NCBI RefSeq assembly: GCF_048544455.1
Contig: NC_133534.1
Span: 225,088,292 to 225,152,291, forward strand
Length of the DNA stretch: 64,000 nucleotides
Origin: Silene latifolia
Taxonomy: Eukaryota; Streptophyta; Magnoliopsida; Caryophyllales; Caryophyllaceae
Reading direction: 5' to 3'
Under the pieces are notes generated by a model. That model saw only the letters and a list, made by a program, of their open reading frames with translations, was not told the DNA's origin and did not search any database. Below are positions 57,101 through 64,000 of the stretch, in pieces (position 1 is the first letter of the stretch; each line of letters begins with the position of its first letter). The translations under genes were made by a program, and so were the position numbers.

Positions 57101-57483
57101 AAAAGCCTCCATCTTTACCTCCGCCTCAACAAGGTGCCTCTTCTAGTGGCATAAGTGATGTGGCTGAGTTGAAGTCGATGATTCGGTCATTGACAATTCA
57201 ATTGCAGAAAAGTAACCAACAAAAAGATGCATCTATCAAGTCACTTGAGTCACAAATAGCTCAGCTCGCTACTAAGCAAGCTTCAAGGCAACCGGGCCAT
57301 TTACCGTCCCAACTCGACAAGAAACGTCATGAGACGATAAATTTAATTAATCTTAGGAGTGGTCTTTTCTATGAAGGGCCCAAAATGCCAACTAAAGGTG
57401 ATAAATCAGACCCAGAAGTTACAGTTCCTGAACATGAACAGTTGTCCCTTGACGAAAATATGCTTAATCTGAAGAAAGTAATC

Positions 57484-57670
57484 GATCGACTAATTTCAGG
57501 TGGTCGATCGAGATAAAATATTATAGAAGCTACTCGATCAAATGGTACTGATGTTCGATCGAGTACTATTGAAAACAAAGCTTTCGATCGAGTAAACGAA
57601 AGTACTCGATCGAGTGACATTGCTGAGAATATTGCTCGATCGAAGGAAAATGGCTCTCGATCGAAAAGAA
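57484..57670. repeat. CGATCGA palindrome cluster between gag and protease
   Basis: About nine copies of TCGATCGA-type words lie within 190 bp, many as pairs roughly 20-25 bp apart. They sit in sequence that should be coding in the family. Confidence 0.8.
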
Positions 57671-57689
57671 ATGAAGCTGATTGTGTTGA

Positions 57690-58320
57690 TTCTTTGGAAA
57701 AAAGAAATGAAGGTCTAGAAATTCCCATCACGGTCCCATTCCCGAGGCGATTACAGAACAGGAAGGCCGAGCAACAATTCGGTAAATTTGCTGATATTTT
57801 AAAGAGCCATCACGTCAACGTTCCCTTCGCCGAATTGCTAACTCAGGTACCCTCTTACATGAAATTTATGAAAGAAATATTAACTCGTAAGAGGCATATT
57901 AATAATCACGAAATGGTGCTCTTGACTGAAATGGGCACTGCCCTAATTCAAAATAAGACACCCCCTAAATTGTCTGACCCGGGTAGCTTTTCTATTCCAT
58001 GCCATATAGGGACCCATTTAATTGATAATGAGTTATGTGATTTGGGAGCTAGTGTGAGCGTCTTACCACTCTCGCTAAGAGACTCGGTTTGACTAAATTT
58101 CATTGTACCAACATGACTGTGCAGATGGCCAGCCATACTTTATCACGGCCCCTAGGTGTCTTAGAGGATATACCTGCAAAGATCGGAAAGTTCTTTATTC
58201 CCGATGAATTTTTAGTCTTAGACATCCCCGAAGATTCTTACACTCCTATCATTTTAGGACGACCATTCTTATTTACCGCTCGCGCAGTAATAGATGTCGG
58301 GGGAAGACTCTAACCTTTCA
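57690..58320 (+). mobile_element. Aspartic protease region of the Athila-like element (broken)
   Basis: VPFPRRLQNRKAEQQFGKF, the HVNVPFAELLTQVPSYMKFM block and IPCHIGTHLIDNELCDLGAS lead to the protease active-site block, then PIILGRPFLFTARAVIDV. These are the ordered blocks of Athila/Tat pol just before RT. RT itself does not follow. Coding is interrupted. Confidence 0.8.
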
Positions 58321-58997
58321 GGTAGGAGATGAGGAGCTGATTTTCTATCAGTCTAATGTTCGTAGGGACCCTATGCAGGTTCAGCCTTGCAACGCATTGC
58401 CATCTATAGACCCTGGCACAGATTCTCCAATTGATAATATCTAGTCATGCGCTGCTATATTGACACCTCCGCCTCAGATTGAGAGCAATATGGAGGACCA
58501 TTATGTTATTTCTATTATTACAGGTATAAACAGAGTGGACATTGAAGATTCCGTCGATAAAGGTACAATGAAAATCAAGCTCACTAATGGAAATGATGTC
58601 AAAGAAGATGCTAAAGACAAAGGCTGGAACAAGGAAAAGAAGAAATTGAAGGCGTATGTGGACGCAAACTATTCTTCTTCAGTTAATTCAAGTTCATGGA
58701 GATCGAGAAGGACGGTCCGCGATGCTGAAGGGACCTCCTCAAGTCAAAAGTCGTCCTGTGGGCTATTGAAGTGTTTCGGAAGATAAACGGGAAATGTCCC
58801 AATGTAAAAACAATTTGTAATTTCAAGTTTTGCTAGACACTTTAATTGCTTTTTAGAATTAGCATAGTTAGTTTTAAATAGCGTAAGACCGAATATAGAC
58901 TACGTATTGTGAACTTGGTATTTTCGGGAAGTATTCTCTGTGCTTTTATGCAGGTTTGGGAAAGATATGCTACATTGGGATGCATGTCAAAAGAAAA
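58321..58997 (+). other. Athila-like element, residual internal sequence
   Basis: A 108-codon open frame (58460-58786, TPPPQIESNMEDHYV...) rich in charged residues is probably the spacer before RT joined to 3' internal sequence. No known domain is recognised. Confidence 0.45.
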
Positions 58998-59300
58998 GGC
59001 TTCGATCGAGTACTTATTGTACTCGATCGAGCAGAATGCCCAGGTAAAGCCTTCGATCGAGTAAACAAGAACACTTGATCGAAATGTCCAATTTGAGGGT
59101 CCCTCGATTGAGTTGTCCTGTACTCGATCGAGAAGAAATTAGGAGCTAAAGTCCTCGATCGAACAATCTGCTGTTTTCGTTCGAGGAGAATCCAAGGAGG
59201 AGAATGAAGCTTTCGATCGAACACTTCCAACGCTTTCGATCGAACAGAATTATGAGGAGATCTCTTGATCGAGTGGTTTCAAATAACTCGATCGAGTAAC
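58998..59300. repeat. CGATCGA palindrome cluster near the 3' end of the Athila-like element
   Basis: Around ten CTTCGATCGAG/ACTCGATCGAG-type words occur. Several form pairs about 21 bp apart separated by gaps of about 30 bp. TTCGATCGAA variants are mixed with ACTCGATCGAGT. Confidence 0.8.
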
Positions 59301-60014
59301 CTGCATTGTTAATACATAAGGGAGTTTTCTACTTCCTTAATCTATTTTCATTTATTCTTGTTCTTTCTTTCCTTGTCGCGATAAAACCCAAAATAAACCC
59401 CAAATCCCCAATTTTCTTCCCCTAATTACCAATCCAATTACCCAAAATCACTCCTTGCAATCAATTAGACCATGCCCCTTATTTCCCCCTTGAAATTTCG
59501 TGTTCTTGCTGATTTTCGCGGGTTTAGGGTTCAAAAAATCGACAATTTTCGGTTGATTTATGCTGTATTTGTTGGTTTAATTGCTAATTTTTCTTAGGTA
59601 TTTCGTCAAGTAAGTCCTTTTCCCTATTCTTTATTGTTTAATTACATTTTTAGGCTTTAATTTTGCAATTAGGGATTTGGATTTTCGAAATTTGGGAGAA
59701 AATTTTGACTTTGATCGATTGTTTTTTATTAGAACTTACTTTGACTGTTAGGATGGATAGTAGTTCTGTGTCTGCTTCTAGTTCTACTACTACTTCGTCT
59801 ACCTCTGAGACGGTGGTCCCAGCTGCCACCACTGTCACCACCCATGTTGTTATTGCTACTGTTACTGCTGCCGTTACTACTATATGTAGACAACATGCCT
59901 TAAAAGACCACTCAAGGTAAACGGGCGACATTTGAGCCAAACAACCAAAAATCGTTAACAAGCATGTAAGTGACTCACCTAGGACTTACCCATGGTGATA
60001 TTATGCATACGTAG
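59301..60014 (+). other. 3' internal region of the Athila-like element
   Basis: Non-coding, with a Ser/Thr/Val-rich open frame at about 59753-59920 that has no recognisable domain. No plus-strand LTR follows. Confidence 0.4.
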
Positions 60015-60901
60015 TGATACCTGATGTTTAGTACCAAAAATAAATACCTAAAGCAACTAACAGAATCTAGTGGAAGTAGGGTCGATCTCCACAGAGGCTG
60101 TCACTATCTACTCGTTAATTCAGTCTGTCTAAGGTCACAAGATGGGGGTTTTAGTATTTGAACTAAACTAACAAAAGTAAGGATTGAGAGAAAATAACAG
60201 AGAGATGTCAGGATGTCGGGTTATCATGATACATGCACAAGTCAGCTAAAGGTAGTTCAGCCGATCTAATGTGAGAAGGGTAAAGGAAAGGTCCTTCCAG
60301 TCCGCTATTCGCCCTAAAATACAACTAGCTTAGCTTCCACCCTCACTAGTGTAATCTATTGCTCATAACAGATCTATTCATTCCAATCTTCCGATCTAGG
60401 TCTGATCTTAACCGGATTAACTAGTTCAGTTGCATGCATTCAACTAAACGATTATAATTAAATTGTTAATGAAATAATTATCACGTTAAATCTCCTAACC
60501 AACTATCGCATTATTGCTATACTACAATGACTCCCCTAATCCTAGCATTAAGGGATTAGCTAAGCATAACAAATAAAACAAGAACGAGAAATAAGACAAG
60601 AACAAGCATGATGAAGAAAAAAGCAAAAAGGAATTAATATAAAAGAGAGAAGAAAGGTTACAAAGAATTAGATCCGGAAAAGAGAGCAACAGTAACGTCT
60701 GAAAGAGGGTCCAAAAAGAGAGAGAAAGAGAGTTTTTAAACCTAATCACATCTCTCCTATTTATAGGAGAGACACTTATTAAACCTAAAATACGAAATTA
60801 AGCTAAAAATCTCGCGTCCATAGAGAAGTACTCGATCGCGGACTTTAGAACTCCTCGATCGAGTAACTCCTAGCAAAAACCTCTCGATCGAGGACTTTAG
60901 G
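60015..60901 (-). mobile_element. Inverted, truncated LTR of the Athila-like family
   Basis: Starting with TGATACCTGATG it is, read backward, the counterpart of the LTR end GGGTATCA at 55753. The GGGTCGATCTCCACAGAGGC block at about 60088 matches 55676 inverted. The block at about 60300-60420 matches 55310-55440 inverted. It carries CGATCGAG words at 60832-60893. The U3 end is cut at 60901 by the terminus of another LTR. No primer site lies next to it. Confidence 0.8.
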
Positions 60902-61262
60902 TGTAACACCCGCGAATTTTCCATTTTGACGTTTAAAATTTATTAAACAGTTTGATTACTTTATTTTATATTTTTGAATTATTCAATTTAATTAATTTTA
61001 TGTCAAACACGATTTTTATAAAAGTAATACATAAAAGCTCATTTTTATAAAATACGTATTATTAAATTATATTTTTAAGGCATTATTTATATAAGAATAT
61101 ATGTATACGTATTTTTGGTCGGATAATAATAATGACTGTAATAATAATAATAATTCGCATCTTGAATTCCGTCTAGCAATAGACCGTCACTTTTTCATCT
61201 TAAGGCTAATTTATTCGGACTAATCCGATTCCTACTACACATACTTACACTCACCTTATCTC

Positions 61263-61345
61263 TAACTTAAAATATATTATTATTATTATTATTATAATTA
61301 TTAATATTAATAATATTATTATTATTATATATTATTATTGTTACT
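61263..61345. repeat. (ATT)n / (TAT)n microsatellite
   Basis: Interrupted runs of ATT/TAT triplets. A smaller AAT run sits at 61139-61152. Confidence 0.85.
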
Positions 61346-63339
61346 AGATATTATTGTTGTGTGGTTGGTGATTCACCGTGTCCCACACCTTGCGTCCCCT
61401 CACTCTTTCTTTCTTCTTCTCCTTCTTTTCGAAAACAAACAGCAGCAGGAACAACAAAAAACACAGTGAACCCCATACTCCATTTCCGTCTCATTCAAAC
61501 TCTGATCCCGCCTTTGTTTCTCCACCTTTTCCTCTAATTCTTCCACCATTCTCCTCCTTACTTCCTCCTTCATCTTTCTAGGTAAGAAAGCTATGATTTT
61601 GTGGTGATTTCAGTTTGACCCGCCTCATAAAAGTTCCGATTTTTAGCTCCTTTATTTCGTTTTCCTCCTTCTAGTTGAAGAAACCGAAGACCCGCAGGGA
61701 GGCTCGTACTCTTTTGACGTTTTCCACGGAGATTTGAAGGGCAAAAAGGTAACGGTGATAGGTTACTCGACAAAATGTCGAACTTTCGTCTTATGGGTCG
61801 TTTTATGTGCTTTTATTCGGTAAAGTTTGGTTCTTGCGTCTTTTCTCCTCCATTTGTAAAGTTCCGTCTCATATTGTTGTTGGTAAAGGCGGTTTTGGGA
61901 TGGTTGTCCTCTGTTTTGGGGACCGTCGTAATAGTGGTCAATTAGATGGAGTAATGGTGACTGTTGAGTGAAGATATAAGACGGTTTGGGTGCGTGTTTG
62001 ATCTCTGTTCTAGAACGAGTGGAGTGAGTTGTTTTCGAGATTTCTAATCTTGTAGTAGCTGGGCTTTGGTTCCGTCTTGGGAATGTTTAAGAATTCGTAT
62101 TTAGTGACTCGGTTTTTATACTCTTTCGCTGTAAAGTTCGATTCTTTAATTGCAGCTGAAGTCAAATATGTCTGTCTCAACCTTGTTTACACTCCCATCT
62201 TATTTTGACCCGTGTGGACTGTTCTGAACTCGACATTGGGAGCCGTGACAGAGCTGAGTTGGGCTCTGTTTTGGGCATGAGATTATGATGTTATGGGGAC
62301 AGTTTTGGGACGGGAATAGGGCGTGTGTTTGGGCTGTTTGAACTCTGTTTTGGAGCGATTTTTGTGGTCTTTCGGGACCGATTTAAGCTTGCTTTATACG
62401 TGTCAAATTCCATCTTGTTTATACTCGAAAATCTCGTGTTAAGTGCCTCTATATAGTGTTGGGTGCTGTTTTGGTAGCTGTTTCACGGGCTGCTGGGCAG
62501 CCGTGATAGGGTGTCGTGGGGATGTTTGTCGGCTGTTACGGGCTGCTATTTAGTGGGTTATGCTGCCTAGTAGATGGACGGTTGTTGATTGATGGCATGG
62601 GAATTCTATTAATCGCAGTTGGTTAGCGTGTTTGGCAACAAATACGCGAGTAAGGCTAAGGGCATGCATCTCTGTGGGCGCATTTTATTGCCTGTTTGAT
62701 TACTATATTTTAATTGTTGAGCTGACTATAATTTATTCGTTGGGTTTATTATGTTTTACGTGTTGGGCTTATAGGTTGAGCTTGTATGCTTTATGTTTTT
62801 GGGCCAATCCAATATTAAGGTATAGACTTATGAATATTTCGTTTGTGGTTATTATTTAAATTTTATCTCGCGTCTTATATGACTTAATTCGTTAAATATC
62901 GTTCACTCATATATTTTTCTGACATTAATCATAAATGTGGAATTTATTATTTATTCAAGTCAAAATTTGATGAAATGTCTCATTTACCTATAATATGAGT
63001 TCTTAATCCGTTCATTCTCATTTATTTATCGTATCTCAAATATGAGTGAATTATTCTACTTGTTTAATTAAATTGAGTCATTTATAATTGAATGCTTGTT
63101 TTGCTTATTATAAATGGTTCATTCCCGTTTGTTTATATTTTTATTCAAGTGTCAAATATTGAAGAAATGGGTTACTTATTCATATTCATGATTATAATTT
63201 GGCATGAAATATCTTATTTGGATTATCATCGGCTCATTACATTAGTAGTCTCATTCTAAGTTGATTCGTATCGCTTGGTTGAGTCGTATTCTTATGATAT
63301 ATCTTTACGCCATACTTGTGCCGTTCTGCCAAGTGTTGG

Positions 63340-63640
63340 GTTGCGCCGCTCTCGTGCCGTTCTGCCGGGAGTTGGTTGATTTACGTTTTTCCCCGCCTCT
63401 TTCGGACTGTTCTGCTGATTTCGGGTTAGCCATATCGTATTCTGGTGATAATGCCTTTATGCTATACCGTATTGCTTGACATACCTTTACGCCTCTTTCG
63501 GACTGTTCTACCGATTGTGGGTTTAGCTCATATTTTCCGCCTCTTTCGGACTGTTCTGCCGATTGTGGGTTCTCGACTTTCGTTCTGTCGATCGAGTCTT
63601 GGATGCGGACTGTTCTGCCGCATGTCGAATCGGGGATCGT
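63340..63640 (+). repeat. Imperfect tandem repeats with GGACTGTTCTGCCG core
   Basis: GCCTCTTTCGGACTGTTCTG recurs at about 63396, 63492 and 63539, followed by CCGATT.(T/C)GGGTT. Shortened copies (GTGCCGTTCTGCC) are at 63319 and 63355, and GCGGACTGTTCTGCCGC is at 63606. It lies within the LTR-like sequence from 60902. Confidence 0.7.
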
Positions 63641-64000
63641 TCTGGCCCGAGAGTCTGGCGAGATTTAGACTAGGACTGAGTCTTGGGAGTACCATTGTCG
63701 TCCTACCAGGGGAATTATATTTTGATATATGAGTAGTAAAGGTCTTGCTTGGTTATAGATATTGGTATTTGTCTTTCAAGGCAAGAGTTATGCCTTGTGT
63801 TGTTTGTCTTGGTCTTATCGGATACTAGGGGTGAGCTATAAGCCCTCTAGTTGCGATATGATCGTCGGGATTAATATTCCCATCCGTTCTTATGGTGAGA
63901 TGCAAGCCATAAGTATGAATGTGACATTAGTGGCCACGTCCCGTGAATTGTTTTCTAAGTGGTTTTCCAAGTAATGGCTACAATTTCTATTCTTGTAAAT

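Larger units (their letters stand above)
49417..60014 (+). mobile_element. Athila/Tat-like Ty3/gypsy element, gag and protease only, with nested LINE (fossil)
   Basis: The 5' LTR runs from TGATACGTGC (49417) to GGGTATCA (55753). It is split by a LINE (50302-55174), so the true LTR length is about 1.45 kb. The primer site TGGCGCCGTTGCCTGGGA (55759-55776) is the Asp-type site characteristic of Athila/Tat elements. gag and a protease follow. No RT, RNase H or integrase is visible, so this is a deleted or non-autonomous member. No plus-strand 3' LTR is found. An inverted LTR of the same family lies at 60015. CGATCG palindromes occur in the LTR, between gag and protease, and at 58998-59300. The coding part has several breaks. 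Confidence 0.78.
60902..64000 (+). mobile_element. LTR element beginning TGTAACACCC, running off the window
   Basis: TGTAACACCCGCGAATTTTCC at 60902 is a typical plant gypsy LTR start, interrupting the inverted LTR. About 3.1 kb follow with no gag or pol, so it may be a very long LTR (Retand/Ogre-like size). The CT-rich TTTCTTTCTTCTTCTCCTTC near 61410 may be the transcribed leader. The end and target duplication are outside the window. Confidence 0.5.

Noticed and set aside
59753-59920. Ser/Thr/Val-rich short frame
   Set aside because: Low-complexity sequence in the 3' interior of a retroelement with no supporting motif.

Overview
This window looks like nuclear DNA of a flowering plant (eudicot). 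Three intact host genes of typical plant families lie in AT-rich DNA crowded with plant-type transposable elements: Stowaway, MULE, hAT and PIF-like MITEs, Helitrons, an L1-type LINE, a tRNA-derived SINE, and Ty1/copia and Ty3/gypsy LTR elements. The recurrent short motif TACTCCGTA and the general look of the repeats suggest Caryophyllales. That placement is inference and was not tested by any search.

Layout. 1-2260: an LTR end, two LINE fragments in opposite orientation and a MULE-type MITE. 2370-3210: a Stowaway MITE with a hAT MITE inserted at its tip. 3615-5678: an intact L-type lectin receptor kinase gene without introns. 6110-7100: a PIF-like MITE and a LINE RNase H remnant. 7123-14072: three Helitrons abutting head to tail. 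14333-14521: another MULE MITE. 14997-15835: a two-exon thaumatin-like protein gene. 17725-23869: a two-exon pepsin-like aspartic protease gene (nepenthesin/PCS1 type) whose 4.8-kb intron holds a Helitron, a SINE, Stowaway MITEs and a solo LTR with target duplication. 25548-33988: a complete-length Ty3/gypsy element with both LTRs and an ACTGT target duplication. 34.3-46.2 kb: a truncated gypsy element interrupted by a copia element, followed by the tail of a second copia element. 49.4-60.9 kb: an Athila/Tat-like gypsy element with gag and protease only. A nearly full-length LINE (50302-55174) sits inside its 5' LTR, and an inverted LTR of the same family closes the far side. 60902-64000: the start of another LTR element that runs off the window.

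The three host genes all make secretory-pathway products: a receptor kinase, a PR-5-type apoplastic protein and an aspartic protease. Two of these families are commonly linked to defence. They share no promoter or operon and nothing here shows that they work together.

The most unusual signal is a palindromic 12-mer, ACTCGATCGAGT. It occurs in clusters with about 19-22 bp spacing (two helical turns) in the LTRs and leader of the 25.5-34.0 kb gypsy element. It appears again in the LTRs and interior of the unrelated Athila/Tat-like element at 49.4-60.9 kb.
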